A stretch of DNA of 64,000 nucleotides from Levilactobacillus lanxiensis (GCF_016861655.1 NZ_BOLN01000008.1:62001-126000), one strand, 5' to 3'; positions 43,704 to 56,683 are shown, numbered from the stretch's first letter. Numbers and translations: made by a program. The notes: a model not told the origin generated them from the letters alone.

Positions 43704-44909
43704 CTACTTAAACGATTCGTTACGACTAAACATGTAACTCTTATAATGATAACGCATTGACATGATTAAGCCAATACCTATGAGGTTCCCGATCAACGCG
43801 GATCCCCCTTGGCTAACGAATGGCAAAGGAATACCAGTCAATGGTAACAGCCCGATACTCATCCCAATGTTTTCAAACACGTGGAACAGGATCATCATGA
43901 TGACCCCGGTTGAGATGTAGGCGTAGAACACGTTCTTGGTATCAAACGTGACCCGAATCATTTGGTAGATCAACAGGAAGTAGAGGAAAATTAAGATACA
44001 GCCGCCGATGAACCCAAAGTTTTCTCCAATCACTGAGAAAATCATATCGGATTCACGCACGGGTACGTACACGTGTGAGACGTTGAAGCCCGTCCCGGTA
44101 AGGCCCCCGGAACCAATGGCCTTCATACTTTGCCACAATTGATACCCGTTGTTGGAGGTATCTTGCGCGGGATGCAACCAGGTGTCGACCCGGGAGAATT
44201 GGTAGGCCTGGAAGCCAACCTTTTCCAAGATTTTCCGCCCACCATCGGTCGTGACCAGCGCTAACGCGGTCCCCCCGACAACGGCAATCGCGCCAAAGGC
44301 TGGGGCAATGATTTTCCAAGTGATTCCGGAAACCAGGATGACCCCACCTACAATGGCGAAGAACACCAGCATGGTCCCAAAGTCATTTTGCAATTTCAGC
44401 AGGACCGCCACTGGTAATGTCCAGAGAATCAGCTTGCCAATCAGGACCCAGTCGGTGCGCACCGTGTGAATCGGGTTGGCATTGTTGTGCTCCGTCACGA
44501 CCCGTGCCAGCATCAAGATGAACGCTGGCTTCATCACTTCGGATGGTTGGAAGGTCAGCGACCCAATCGCAAACCAACTCCGGGCACCCGTGTTGATATA
44601 GTAAGCCCGACTGTAGAAGACCAGCACCGCCAGCAGTAGGAAAATTCCCAAGCCGTATAAGAGGGGTGCCACTTTCCACAGTTGCTCCGAATCAAATTGC
44701 ATGATAATAATGATGGCGACCGACCCAATCACGTACCAAGCCAATTGGGACACCACCGCAGAAGTAATACTGGTGGCGCTACTATCGTGGGTCGCCGCTA
44801 CGTAGATTGAAGCGACACCAATCAGCGCCAACATGAGGACACAGAAGATAATGCCCCAGTCGATGCGTGATTCCGTCTCGCCCCGTTTTTCTGTCGCATT
44901 CTTTGCCAC
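43704..44909 (-). CDS. rodA: RodA-type SEDS peptidoglycan polymerase
   Basis: Membrane glycosyltransferase of the elongasome that polymerises lipid II in side-wall growth with a class B PBP. 401 residues with about ten helices. SEDS motifs: INTGARSWFAIGSLTFQPSEVMKPAFI, NNGYQLWQSMKAIGSGGLTGTGF, and IGLLPLTGIPLPFVSQGGSAL. Assigned rodA rather than ftsW because mbl is in the same cluster. It is followed by gcvH-like and preceded by a hairpin and DUF2969. Confidence 0.93.
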   Translation of the reverse strand: MAKNATEKRGETESRIDWGIIFCVLMLALIGVASIYVAATHDSSATSITSAVVSQLAWYVIGSVAIIIIMQFDSEQLWKVAPLLYGLGIFLLLAVLVFYSRAYYINTGARSWFAIGSLTFQPSEVMKPAFILMLARVVTEHNNANPIHTVRTDWVLIGKLILWTLPVAVLLKLQNDFGTMLVFFAIVGGVILVSGITWKIIAPAFGAIAVVGGTALALVTTDGGRKILEKVGFQAYQFSRVDTWLHPAQDTSNNGYQLWQSMKAIGSGGLTGTGFNVSHVYVPVRESDMIFSVIGENFGFIGGCILIFLYFLLIYQMIRVTFDTKNVFYAYISTGVIMMILFHVFENIGMSIGLLPLTGIPLPFVSQGGSALIGNLIGIGLIMSMRYHYKSYMFSRNESFK

Positions 44910-44947
44910 AATGATTGCTCCTTAATTCAAACTAGGTTTTGATTTAA

Positions 44948-44988
44948 TTATAAAGGCCGAAGTGAAATTCGACGTTTCACTCCGGCCA
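44948..44988 (-). terminator. Hairpin between DUF2969 and rodA
   Basis: Minus-strand GGCCGGAGTGAAA CGTCGAA TTTCACTTCGGCC then TTTATAATT. Probable terminator of the mbl-yidD-DUF2969 operon, with rodA starting from its own promoter or by read-through. Confidence 0.8.
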
Positions 44989-45004
44989 ACTTTACCAAAA
45001 TTTA

Positions 45005-45229
45005 TTAACCGCGGTGCAGGTGGTAGTCCTTTAATAGCAACTCGACACCCTCATCGACGGATTTAACGCGGTAAACGTCCCCGTCGTTCAGTTGGGCTTC
45101 TAGCCGGTCTTCAACTGGGGTTACCGTGCCGATGGTCTCGTCACCAATCTTTAGCACGGACATGGTGCCACCGTCTGGGAGCTTTTGCTCATCAATGGTT
45201 ACCTGTACAGATTTTTCTCGTTTGCTCAT
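45005..45229 (-). CDS. DUF2969 family protein
   Basis: 74-residue soluble protein restricted to lactobacilli and relatives, of unknown function: KSVQVTIDEQKLPDGGTMSVLKIGDETIGTV, ending in LLKDYHLHRG. ATG lies eight bases after GGAGAG. It is 12 bp after yidD, in the mbl operon. Confidence 0.88.
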   Translation of the reverse strand: MSKREKSVQVTIDEQKLPDGGTMSVLKIGDETIGTVTPVEDRLEAQLNDGDVYRVKSVDEGVELLLKDYHLHRG

Positions 45230-45241
45230 GCCAACTCTCCT

Positions 45242-45544
45242 TTATTTGCTGAGGGATTCTGGGTGTTCCTCGTCTAACTTCATGGCCTGGCGGTAGGCTT
45301 GTTCAGCCGCCACGTTGCGTTTCAGCGTGAAATGGTCCGGCACCGGATCGACGCCACCCCGTACGAACGGATGACAGCGTAAAATCCGGGCAATGCCCAT
45401 CAGACCGCCCTTAAGCGCCCCGTGTTTTGCCAAGGCCTGCAACATATAATTCGAGCACGTCGGGTAATACCGACAGCTCGGCGGAAACAGCGGTGAAATC
45501 CATCGCTGATAACCGCGAACGAGCCAAGTTAGAATATGGCGCAA
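45242..45544 (-). CDS. yidD: Membrane protein insertion efficiency factor YidD
   Basis: 100 residues with the YidD core: [35 protein letters not shown] and [18 protein letters not shown]. The conserved cysteines and amphipathic helix are present. YidD helps YidC-dependent membrane insertion. Start TTG after AAGGGGG. A charged C-terminal extension of about 20 residues is present. Placed between mbl and DUF2969. Confidence 0.94.
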   Translation of the reverse strand: MRHILTWLVRGYQRWISPLFPPSCRYYPTCSNYMLQALAKHGALKGGLMGIARILRCHPFVRGGVDPVPDHFTLKRNVAAEQAYRQAMKLDEEHPESLSK

Positions 45545-45572
45545 CGCCAGGCCCCCTTTGCTTTAAGCGTAA

Positions 45573-46577
45573 TTAGTTATTTTCTTTAGCCGTCTTGGTG
45601 TCCATGTGTTCCAGGAGCACACCAGCACCCTTGGCCACGTTATCCAGTGGGTCTTCTGAAATGATGACGGGGACCGTCAATCGTTCGGAGAAGAGCTTGT
45701 CGATGCCGTCTAACAAGGCACCCCCACCAGTCAACATGATACCGCGGTCGATAATGTCAGCAGCCAATTCTGGGGGTGTCGTTTCCAACACGGCCATTGC
45801 AGCGGACACGATTTGTTCGATTGAATCATGAATGGCAATTTCCACTTCGGCGGCGTTGATGGTCGTCGTGGTTGGCATCCCACTCACGGAGTCCCGGCCA
45901 CGAACTTCCATGGTCTTTTCTTCGTTGCCTGGTTCTGGATAAGCCGTCCCAATCTTGATCTTAATGGTTTCAGCGGTCCGTTCCCCAATGATCAGGTTGT
46001 GGTTATGCTTCAGGTAGTTCACGATTTCCGTGTTCATGCGGTCACCAGCGACACGAATGGAGCGGCTAGCGACGATGTCACCCAAGGAAAGGATGGCAAT
46101 ATCACTAGTCCCACCACCCATGTCGATCACCATGTTACCGCTAGGCTTGAAGATATCCATGCCGGCACCCAAGGCCGCCACTTTAGGTTCTTCTTCGAAG
46201 TAAACCTTGGCACCACCGGATTTTTCGGCAGCCTGAATGATGGCCTTCCGTTCAATCTCGGTAATGTTGGTTGGGGCACAGATCATGATGTTTGGCTTGG
46301 ATAAGAAGCCCTTAACACTTAATTTATTGATGAAATAGGAGAGCATGGCTTCGGTAATGTCGAAATCAGAAATGACCCCATCCTTCAACGGACGAATCGC
46401 CCGGATATTACCAGGTGTCCGACCCACCATCCGGTAGGCTTCGGAGCCCACTGCTAATACCTTGTCAGTCTTCGTGTCGATTGCTACGACTGATGGTTCA
46501 TTTAATACGATTCCTTTGCCGACCACGTAGATTAAAACGTTCGCCGTACCTAGGTCAATGCCAATGTCTTTCGCCAT
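45573..46577 (-). CDS. mbl: MreB-like actin homologue (Mbl type)
   Basis: Second MreB paralogue in the window, 334 residues. It opens with [27 protein letters not shown], has VIDMGGGTSDIAILSLGD and [18 protein letters not shown]. Bacillus Mbl also lies near murA and the atp operon, so mbl is preferred over a second mreB. It organises side-wall synthesis. First gene of a group with yidD, DUF2969 and then rodA. Confidence 0.93.
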   Translation of the reverse strand: MAKDIGIDLGTANVLIYVVGKGIVLNEPSVVAIDTKTDKVLAVGSEAYRMVGRTPGNIRAIRPLKDGVISDFDITEAMLSYFINKLSVKGFLSKPNIMICAPTNITEIERKAIIQAAEKSGGAKVYFEEEPKVAALGAGMDIFKPSGNMVIDMGGGTSDIAILSLGDIVASRSIRVAGDRMNTEIVNYLKHNHNLIIGERTAETIKIKIGTAYPEPGNEEKTMEVRGRDSVSGMPTTTTINAAEVEIAIHDSIEQIVSAAMAVLETTPPELAADIIDRGIMLTGGGALLDGIDKLFSERLTVPVIISEDPLDNVAKGAGVLLEHMDTKTAKENN

Positions 46578-46721
46578 ACTTATGCGTCCTCCTGAATTTT
46601 AATGCCAATTTTCAACATTTCATTATACCATAAACCGCGTGAACTCTAAACGATTTCTCAAAATATCACGGGTGTTCCCCCGTCCCCTGGCCACCAAAAC
46701 TGACGACCTAGCTTCAAGGAT

Positions 46722-46750
46722 AACAAAAGGGTGGCATCACTGCCACCCCC
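46722..46750 (-). terminator. Intrinsic terminator of murA
   Basis: Minus-strand GGGTGGCAGTGATGCCACCC followed by TTTTGTT, right after the murA stop. Confidence 0.88.
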
Positions 46751-46758
46751 GATAATTG

Positions 46759-48066
46759 CTAGTTATTCACGTGCGAGTTCTTTAAGACCACCGCGTCAGT
46801 GTCATCGACAGTGACCCGCTTGACCTCAGCACCCAGCGCCGTCAACTTCTTGTGGAAGTCGTAGTAACCCCGGTCCAGGTACTTCAGGTTCGTGACCTGC
46901 GTGTATCCGTCGGCAACTAAGCCGGCCAGGACTAAGGCTGCGGCCGCCCGTAAATCAGTGGCAGCCACTTCGGCGCCGTTGAAATCGGTTGGTCCATGCA
47001 TCACGACGGTCCGCCCATTCACTTGGTAATTGGCGTTCATCCGGCGTAATTCTTCCAGGTGCATGAAACGGTTTTCAAAGACCGTTTCAGTCATCGTACT
47101 CGTGCCTTCAGCGGCCAACTGCAAAATGGTCATTTGCGGTTGCATGTCCGTTGGGAAGCCCGGGTAAGGCAAGGTCTTGACGTCCGTTGGTTGGAGCTTA
47201 TCTGGGCCGATGACCCGAATACCAGCGGGTTCTTCAGTCACTTGCACACCCATTTCTTGTAATTTAGAAATCAAAGGCTTGTTATGTTCCACGATGCCGT
47301 CTTGAATCAAGACGTTCCCGTGTGTTAACGCAGCACCCACCATGAACGTGCCGGCTTCGATGCGGTCCTGAACCACACTGTGTTCGGTCCCATGCATCTT
47401 CTTAACGCCGTCGATCCGCAACGTTTCGGTCCCGGCACCACGGACGTGCGCACCCATCTTGTTCAGGATGTTAGCAAGGTCCACGATTTCCGGTTCACGG
47501 GCAACGTTATCGATCACAGTCGTGCCTTCAGCCAAGCAGGCCGCCATCAGAATGTTCTGCGTGGCCCCCACACTTGGGAAATCTAAGTAGATATGCGTTC
47601 CCTTGAGGTGATCGGCAAAGGCTTCAACGTACCCATCGTGTTGTTCGATGCGGGCACCCAGGGCCTCCATACCTTTCAAATGCAGATCGATTGGTCGGGT
47701 CCCAATGGCACAGCCACCAGGCAGCGCCACTTTAGCATGACCCAAGCGGGCCAACAGTGGCCCCATCACAACGATTGATGCCCGCATCTTGGAGACGTAT
47801 TCAAACGGCGCCTCGCTAGAAACTTGCTTGGTTGCATCAATCGTGACTTCTCGTTTGGCTTCATCAAAATCGACGCCTAAATTCAAGAAGCGTAAGACTT
47901 TATTCATCGTATAAACATCAGACAAAACCGGAACATTTGCTAAATGAGTGAGTCCATCTTCGGCCAGAATAGATGCTGCCAGGATTGGCAATACAGCATT
48001 CTTGGCCCCTTCAATGTGGACCACACCAGTTAAGCGGTTCCCACCATGAACGATAATTTTTTCCAT
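46759..48066 (-). CDS. murA: UDP-N-acetylglucosamine 1-carboxyvinyltransferase
   Basis: First committed step of peptidoglycan synthesis: transfers enolpyruvate from PEP to UDP-GlcNAc. 435 residues. [31 protein letters not shown] at the start. The catalytic Cys lies in [19 protein letters not shown], the residue attacked by fosfomycin, so the enzyme is of the sensitive type. ATG after GGAGG. It is 27 bp downstream of the DUF1146 gene, as in Bacillus (ywzB-murAA). Confidence 0.97.
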   Translation of the reverse strand: MEKIIVHGGNRLTGVVHIEGAKNAVLPILAASILAEDGLTHLANVPVLSDVYTMNKVLRFLNLGVDFDEAKREVTIDATKQVSSEAPFEYVSKMRASIVVMGPLLARLGHAKVALPGGCAIGTRPIDLHLKGMEALGARIEQHDGYVEAFADHLKGTHIYLDFPSVGATQNILMAACLAEGTTVIDNVAREPEIVDLANILNKMGAHVRGAGTETLRIDGVKKMHGTEHSVVQDRIEAGTFMVGAALTHGNVLIQDGIVEHNKPLISKLQEMGVQVTEEPAGIRVIGPDKLQPTDVKTLPYPGFPTDMQPQMTILQLAAEGTSTMTETVFENRFMHLEELRRMNANYQVNGRTVVMHGPTDFNGAEVAATDLRAAAALVLAGLVADGYTQVTNLKYLDRGYYDFHKKLTALGAEVKRVTVDDTDAVVLKNSHVNN

Positions 48067-48093
48067 GGGATACCTCCAGAGATTTTTATGGGT

Positions 48094-48324
48094 CTACCGT
48101 AACAGATAGCCCAGGTTACGAACGTTATCGATGAAGTCCAAAAAGAATGAGCTACACCCGAAGCCAATGGCAACGGACAGCATCACGATTAAGACCCGTG
48201 ACTGCCGGGGATAGAACGTCATTAATCGTTCAATGTGTAACGCAGAGATTGCCCAAAATGCAATCCCAATAAAAAACAAATGACTAATGATCGTTAAGAT
48301 TCCCTGTAGCCCAATGAGTGACAT
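48094..48324 (-). CDS. DUF1146 (YwzB family) membrane protein
   Basis: 76 residues with two membrane helices (about 8-30 and 44-65), ending FLDFIDNVRNLGYLLR. The family sits between atp genes and murA in many Bacillota; function unknown. Minus-strand GGGATTGAGGGA precedes the ATG. Confidence 0.88.
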   Translation of the reverse strand: MSLIGLQGILTIISHLFFIGIAFWAISALHIERLMTFYPRQSRVLIVMLSVAIGFGCSSFFLDFIDNVRNLGYLLR

Positions 48325-48354
48325 TCCCTCAATCCCTTCTAAACATTCTCACTA

Positions 48355-48363
48355 ACTATAGCA
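48355..48363 (-). promoter_or_regulatory. Candidate promoter of DUF1146-murA
   Basis: Minus-strand TGCTATAGT is an extended -10, about 30 bp upstream of the DUF1146 start. The -35 is poor (GGACAA at 17 bp). Confidence 0.5.
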
Positions 48364-49092
48364 TAAATTTTCGTGCTTGTCCCCGAGATTCCTATAAAAT
48401 CGGCGTTTGTAATATTACAATTCTTTTATTTCATCAATTAAACTGAACAAACCATTTGTTAAATCACCGGATAAACCGTTAAACCGCCAATTTGCTTCAC
48501 TAGCTGAAAGCGCCGCTAGCCACGCCGTACATACTTTAAACTATCTGTGATTTGCATAACCTTTCACAACAAAATCAATCCCGAAATAACTTGGTGAAGG
48601 CCCACAGCTAAAACTGAAAAAGCGTCGGCAAAAAAGATGTCTGCAATTTTCATTGGCTAGTCGTTGAAAATTGACACTCATGCCCAAACTGAGGTCAATT
48701 AGCACAGGTATCAATCGTTTTTTCCTAGTGCTACCAATTTTACCTTGCAACTGAAAACACATTTTCAAGTAAACGCAGGATCTCGTCAGAAAGTCCCCGT
48801 CTTTCTCGGCTATGGTATCTCCGCCCTGCTAATCATCAGTCAATCAAAGATTAATTATTCTCTTTATTTTTCCACGCAGACAAAATATAAAATCATTTTG
48901 GAAGGAAAATTGACGACCGTCCGACAGCAGCAAAACTGAAATCACCCTCTCATTGTTAGTAAACCCAGCACACAAAAGCCAAATTCAACGGCCATTTTCT
49001 TTGACGTGGCGTGCACAATCAAACCACTAGCGGGAACACTAAACGGCAGCCGTAACCATCTCCCACAACGGCAACTAAAACCAGGATAACCA
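48364..49092. other. Intergenic region without a recognisable gene
   Basis: About 700 bp between the DUF1146 promoter and repeat B4. It is AT-rich compared with its surroundings. Short open frames (48541-48768, 48745-48939) lack ribosome sites and family features. The only marked feature is the perfect palindrome TTGTAATATTACAA at 48407-48420, about 45 bp upstream of the candidate -10. Confidence 0.6.
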
Positions 49093-49290
49093 TGTGAGCG
49101 ACCAGAGGCGGCTCAAGGTGCTCAGCTGTGTCGATGGCATTAGCTGAGGTTCCTCACTCAGCTTAGGGCATGGGACGACCTGGGAGACTCGCGCCCTTCG
49201 CGAGGTTTCCAGGCGAGGTGGAAGACCGCCCCTCAGGCTGGAACCGTGCCCCACAGCAGAGCACCTTGAAGCTGCCGCCGGGAGCGCACC
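49093..49290 (+). repeat. Family B structured repeat, copy B4
   Basis: Closing arms GGCGGC-TCAAGGTGCTC and GAGCACCTTGA-AGCTGCCGCC pair with one bulge. Stem 2 is GCTGTG/CACAGC. Inner hairpins: AGCTGAG / CTCAGCT (49138-49168), CGACCTGGGAGACTCGC / GCGAGGTTTCCAGGCG, and GTGGAAGACC / GGCTGGAAC with the GACCGC core. It lies directly beyond the atp operon terminator. Confidence 0.88.
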
Positions 49291-49298
49291 CCAAGCAC

Positions 49299-49336
49299 AA
49301 AAAAAAACGGCCATCGCCGAGGGCGATGGACCGTTC
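49299..49336 (-). terminator. Intrinsic terminator of the atp operon
   Basis: Minus-strand AACGGTCCATCGCC CTC GGCGATGGCCGTT followed by a run of nine T, 22 bp after the atpC stop. Confidence 0.95.
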
Positions 49337-49358
49337 AAACAAGAATTTGTTTAAGAGT

Positions 49359-49778
49359 TTAGTGCTTAGCGACGTTGATCCGGTTAACAGCTCGACGCAA
49401 TGCTACTTCAGCCCGTGCAAGGGAGTCAGCATCATGCGCGGCGTGGGCCTTTTCAATCGTTGCTTGAGCACGTTTACGAGCACTTTCAGCCCGATTGACG
49501 TCAATATCGTCTTGACGTTCCGCACTGTCTGCAACAATGGTCGCCACGTTGTCAGAGAATTCCAAGAAACCACCGTTAACGGCAATTTTATCTTCGTTTT
49601 CGCCTAACTTGATCCGCGTCTCATCAACTTCCAAAGAAGCGATGAGCGGCACGTGGTTATACATAATCCCAAGTTCACCAATCGTGGTCTTCACAACTAA
49701 TAAGTCGCTCTTACCTTCGTAAACTTGGCCATCAGGGGTAACGATACTAACAGATAACACTGATTGATTATCAGCCAA
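49359..49778 (-). CDS. atpC: F1 ATP synthase epsilon subunit
   Basis: 139-residue central-stalk subunit that couples rotation and inhibits ATP hydrolysis. N-terminal beta-sandwich (LSVSIVTPDGQVYEGKSDLLVVKTTIGELGIMYNHVPL) and C-terminal two-helix domain (AESARKRAQATIEKAHA onward). Last gene of the operon, 13 bp from atpD. Confidence 0.97.
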   Translation of the reverse strand: MADNQSVLSVSIVTPDGQVYEGKSDLLVVKTTIGELGIMYNHVPLIASLEVDETRIKLGENEDKIAVNGGFLEFSDNVATIVADSAERQDDIDVNRAESARKRAQATIEKAHAAHDADSLARAEVALRRAVNRINVAKH

Positions 49779-49791
49779 TTAGAATCCCTCC

Positions 49792-51213
<1,422 letters not shown>

Positions 51214-51229
51214 TTAATTCCTCCCGTCA

Positions 51230-52129
51230 TTAATTATTTAAGGCTTCCTGACCACCGGTAATTTCGGTGATTTCAGTCGTAATCTGTGCTTGACGTGCAC
51301 GGTTGTAGTGCAGTTGCAGCGTCGCGATTAAATCATCGGCATTATCAGTAGCAGACTGCATCGCATTGGTACTTGATGCATGTTCGGCCGTCTTTGCGTC
51401 CAAGATCGCACCATAAACCAAGCTTTCCGCGTATTGCGGTAACACAACTTGGAGCACAGCTTCATCAGAAGGCTCCGTATCGTATTCAGCCGTTAAGGGC
51501 GATGCTTGCGTATCGTTTGCCGCATCAGTCGTCATTGTTTCCTTGTCGACTGGCAACATCTTCTCAGCTCGGAAACGAGATGAGATTCGGTTAACAAAAT
51601 GGTTGTAGCACACGAAGAGTTCATCGAACACTTCGTTGTTAAACATCGTGGTTACGGTCTTCACGATTTCCCGAACTTCATTGAATTCAGGCACATCGCT
51701 AACCCCACGATATTCATAGGCCACGTTAACACCCCGGTGCCGATAGAAATCAGCACCCGTACCGCCGACGGCTAAAATCATGTAGTCGTCTTGGTTAGGC
51801 GTCCGTTCTTTAATGAACGCATTGGCATCCCGTAAGACGCTGCTATTATAGCTTCCCACCATACCACGATCGGAGGTGATCACCAAATATGCGGTTTTCT
51901 TTACTGGACGGTTCGACTGTAGGCTACTTGAGGAATTATCCAACAGATGAGACTGCGAAAGATGCATGACGACAGCCTTAACCTTAGAAACATAGTCTTG
52001 GTAGCCGACTGCTTGTTTCTGAATCTTATTTAACTTCGCCGTCGAAACCATGTGCATCGCCGCCGTAATTTGACGGGTTGCTTTCGTGGAATTAATTCGA
52101 CGTTGAACGTCATGAATTGATTCAGCCAT
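51230..52129 (-). CDS. atpG: F1 ATP synthase gamma subunit
   Basis: Rotor shaft. 299 residues with the N-terminal coiled-coil strand ([29 protein letters not shown]) and C-terminal strand ([28 protein letters not shown]). A middle insert rich in Asp/Thr (about 195-220) is longer than in Bacillus. Between atpA and atpD. Confidence 0.97.
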   Translation of the reverse strand: MAESIHDVQRRINSTKATRQITAAMHMVSTAKLNKIQKQAVGYQDYVSKVKAVVMHLSQSHLLDNSSSSLQSNRPVKKTAYLVITSDRGMVGSYNSSVLRDANAFIKERTPNQDDYMILAVGGTGADFYRHRGVNVAYEYRGVSDVPEFNEVREIVKTVTTMFNNEVFDELFVCYNHFVNRISSRFRAEKMLPVDKETMTTDAANDTQASPLTAEYDTEPSDEAVLQVVLPQYAESLVYGAILDAKTAEHASSTNAMQSATDNADDLIATLQLHYNRARQAQITTEITEITGGQEALNN

Positions 52130-52158
52130 TATTTCTCACCATCCTTCCTTCAAGTATC

Positions 52159-53703
<1,545 letters not shown>

Positions 53704-53718
53704 TTATCACCGAATTCG

Positions 53719-54261
53719 TTATGCTAGCAGTTGCTGCCGTAAACGATTAATTTTAGTTCGTAAGCTACCGTCAAGAACCTTATCAGCAGATTTAATCACG
53801 ACGCCACCAATAACGGCGGGGTCAATCTTACTGCTCAAGATCACCTTGTCAGCCCCTACGCGCTTGGCGTAGACGGATTGAATCTGTGACTTCTGATCAG
53901 CCGTCAATTCGACTGCCGTCGTCACTTCAGCATAGACCGTGTTGTGGGCCTCATCATACAGCTTTTGGAAAGCGTCGATGATATCGACTAAGTTTTCCAT
54001 CCGACCGTAGTCGTAAGCCATCTGAATCAGGTTCTTGATGTACGGTGAAGCCTGGTCCAACAATGGTTGGATCAAGGCTTGACGTTCAGCAACCTGCAGG
54101 CTAGCGTCTGAGAGCATCGTGCTCAACTGTGGGTTGTCCTGGAAGATACGCCGAAGTTCTTCGAGCTCTGTGTAGCCTGACTCCAGTTGGTCTTTTTCGG
54201 ACAACAATTCAAATAATGCTTTGGAGTAGCGCTTTGCTACCGTTGCCCTATTAAGACTCAT
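53719..54261 (-). CDS. atpH: F1 ATP synthase delta subunit
   Basis: Peripheral stalk subunit linking F1 to the b dimer. 180 residues from ATG 54261 ([19 protein letters not shown]); longer frames reach back into atpF. The C-terminal motif [39 protein letters not shown] is typical. It overlaps atpF by 11 bp, implying coupled translation. Confidence 0.96.
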   Translation of the reverse strand: MSLNRATVAKRYSKALFELLSEKDQLESGYTELEELRRIFQDNPQLSTMLSDASLQVAERQALIQPLLDQASPYIKNLIQMAYDYGRMENLVDIIDAFQKLYDEAHNTVYAEVTTAVELTADQKSQIQSVYAKRVGADKVILSSKIDPAVIGGVVIKSADKVLDGSLRTKINRLRQQLLA

Positions 54262-54766
54262 GTTGCTTCCCCAACCCTTCGATATAAGAATCAATTAATG
54301 CCTTTTGGTCGTCACCTTTTAATTCTCGTTGAATGATCTTGGAAGCAATCTCAATAGATAAATCCGCCACATCGTTCCGGGCATTGGACAAAGCGTCTTG
54401 ACGCTCTTGTTCGATATCCTTTTGGGCATTTTGCTTCATTGTTTGAACATCCGCTTGCGCAGCCGTGACAATTTGTTCACGTTGTTGTTGACCATTGGTC
54501 TTCGCATCGTTCACAATCGTTTGCGCCTCTGAACGAGAATTTGCTAAGGCTGCTTGGCGTTGTTGCACCAAGTCAGCGGCATCGTTACGGGATTGTTCAG
54601 CTGAGTCAATATCATTACTGATCTTGTCAGCCCGATCCTGCATCATCTTCGTCACTGGACCCCAAGCAAAAATCTTAATGATCCACATCAAAAGTAAGAA
54701 CGTAACAATGTAGAAAAGTGAATCTCCAAAATAAAGCGCCTGACCAATCACTAAATGTGAGAGCAT
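54251..54766 (-). CDS. atpF: Fo ATP synthase subunit b
   Basis: 171 residues: one N-terminal membrane helix (about 10-32, [22 protein letters not shown]) and a long helical stalk rich in Ala, Gln and Asp that dimerises. Peripheral stator. Overlaps the start of atpH. Confidence 0.96.
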   Translation of the reverse strand: MLSHLVIGQALYFGDSLFYIVTFLLLMWIIKIFAWGPVTKMMQDRADKISNDIDSAEQSRNDAADLVQQRQAALANSRSEAQTIVNDAKTNGQQQREQIVTAAQADVQTMKQNAQKDIEQERQDALSNARNDVADLSIEIASKIIQRELKGDDQKALIDSYIEGLGKQHES

Positions 54767-54831
54767 CTATTGACACCTCCTTTTGCTATCAGATAATTAC
54801 AATTTTTACCGGTTGTTCGTTGTGATTGTGA

Positions 54832-55065
<234 letters not shown>

Positions 55066-55076
55066 TTAGATAAAAC

Positions 55077-55796
55077 TTATTCCTCGACTTCAAGCTTTTG
55101 AGAAATATAAACTGATGACAACGTAACGAAAACGAACGCTTGGATAGCCCCTAAGAAAGCAGAGAACCCTTGCCAAGCCATTTCAATTGGCACCGCAACC
55201 ACCATCGTTGCAATACCGTGTGAAGCTGCCAGATCCCAGATTACCCCTAATAGCATTTCACCAGAGAAGATAACCCCGAAAATACGGAGACCCAACGTCA
55301 GGAAGTTCGTGAATTCCTCAAAAATACTGATAGGAAGCCAGAACACGAAAGGTTTCAGGTAGTTTGTGAAGTGTCGCTTGTATCCTAATTTCCAAACACC
55401 TGCGAATTGCGCAACCATCATGGTCATCAACGAGAACGTCAATGTCGCAATTGGGTCAGACGTTGGACTACGAACGATCGTCGCACCCCCACGCGTTGCC
55501 ACTTGGATGAATAATCCCAATTCGTTAGACAGGAAGAGGAAGAAGAATAACGTGAATCCCCACAAGCCAAACTTACCGACATCGTCGGCTGGAATGGACC
55601 CCTTCAAAATTCCATTGGTAAAATCAATCAGCCATTCCAAGAAGTTTTGCCCTTTGGATGGCTTCATGGCCAATTTTCTGGAACAGAAAAAAACAACTGC
55701 AACGATCAGCGCAAAAACAATAAGGCCGGATACAACGTTGGCAGTGCTAAATGTCAGCCCCAAAAATTGGAAGGTCGAAACTGGATCACCATTCAC
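55077..55796 (-). CDS. atpB: Fo ATP synthase subunit a
   Basis: Proton channel subunit, 239 residues with five to six helices. Conserved Arg region LTLGLRIFGVIFSGEMLLGV near 168-187, and the C-terminal AWQGFSAFLGAIQAFVFVTLSSVYISQKLEVEE. First gene of the operon; no atpI precedes it. Confidence 0.97.
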   Translation of the reverse strand: MNGDPVSTFQFLGLTFSTANVVSGLIVFALIVAVVFFCSRKLAMKPSKGQNFLEWLIDFTNGILKGSIPADDVGKFGLWGFTLFFFLFLSNELGLFIQVATRGGATIVRSPTSDPIATLTFSLMTMMVAQFAGVWKLGYKRHFTNYLKPFVFWLPISIFEEFTNFLTLGLRIFGVIFSGEMLLGVIWDLAASHGIATMVVAVPIEMAWQGFSAFLGAIQAFVFVTLSSVYISQKLEVEE

Positions 55797-56559
55797 CGAA
55801 TATCACCTCTTTTCCACACTATATGAACGCATTTCCTCAGCTAAATCCCTCGACAAAGCCGGGTATCTCGCAAGAAACGCGGAATAGTGAACGAAGCGAG
55901 CGCTCCATTCAAATACACTGGAAATGATACCACCAATTCAGATAAAAGACAAAACAATTTTTCATACTCTGAACATTCATGTGAAATAAGCTGTGAGTCA
56001 GACTATAAAAGGATTGATATCGGTTTCACCGTGTAGTTGCGTGCGCACTCGCCAGGATAAAAAAAATTCTGGTTAGACCATTTTTCTCCCAAAACTATTT
56101 GCCAATCAGTCGCTTCAGCGGACCGACTGGATCTAGTCGTTAAATGACTCGCCAAATAAACAATTCTATCACCGTTCTACCATATAAGAAGGCGCAACTT
56201 GTCGCTGAGTCTTCTTAAACTGATGGACATCGTGTCCAGAGCAGTTGTGGGGCTTAACTGACGCTTTTAGCCAGTTTCTTCCATAATGGTAGGTGTTACG
56301 GGTGAAATCGCTTAGCGACGTTCTTAGGGCTATTTGGGTGTGGACCGTTGGCGCTTATTTTAGGCTGTTTGGTTTCTGAGGTGGATTCATTTTGCTGTGA
56401 CCGATGAAACGTGGCCTATGAGCTGGGGACCTAGCCTAGCTAAAAACAGTTCGAGATGTACTGCTTTAGAGCATTAAACTAGTTCTCCGCGCCTACTATC
56501 CTCGGTCCTGGCCTCTTCTGAAACGTGCTACACAAGCCAGATGCCTGCGCTTAACCCAG
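55797..56559. other. Intergenic region upstream of the atp operon, no gene seen
   Basis: About 760 bp between atpB and the hairpin downstream of upp. Apart from the candidate atp promoter it contains no open frame with a ribosome site and no member of the A or B repeats. Confidence 0.6.
55925..55953 (-). promoter_or_regulatory. Candidate promoter of the atp operon
   Basis: Minus-strand TTGTCT (55948-55953), 17 bp spacer, TATCAT (55925-55930), about 130 bp upstream of the atpB start. Confidence 0.6.
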
Positions 56560-56602
56560 CTAAAAAAATAACCCAAGCCCGGGGTTATTCCTTTAGCTAC
56601 GT
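56560..56602. terminator. Second, nearly symmetrical hairpin downstream of upp
   Basis: AGCTAAAGGAATAACCC and GGGTTATTTTTTTAGCT (minus strand) form a stem with an internal T run. It lies about 85-125 bp beyond the upp stop and would back up the first upp terminator, or block transcription from the other side. Confidence 0.7.
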
Positions 56603-56642
56603 TAATGCTCAGCATCTAAGCGGCTCGTTCCGCACTCTTCCA

Positions 56643-56683
56643 AACAAATAAGAGACTCAGCCCAAAAGGCCGAATCTCTTTGA
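56643..56683 (-). terminator. Intrinsic terminator of upp
   Basis: Minus-strand AGAGATTCGGCC TTTTG GGCTGAGTCTCT followed by TATTTGTTT. The T run is interrupted but the stem is strong. Confidence 0.78.

Noticed and set aside
48541-48939. Two small frames in the murA-atpC gap
   Set aside because: No ribosome site, biased composition, no recognisable features; they are on opposite strands of AT-rich spacer.
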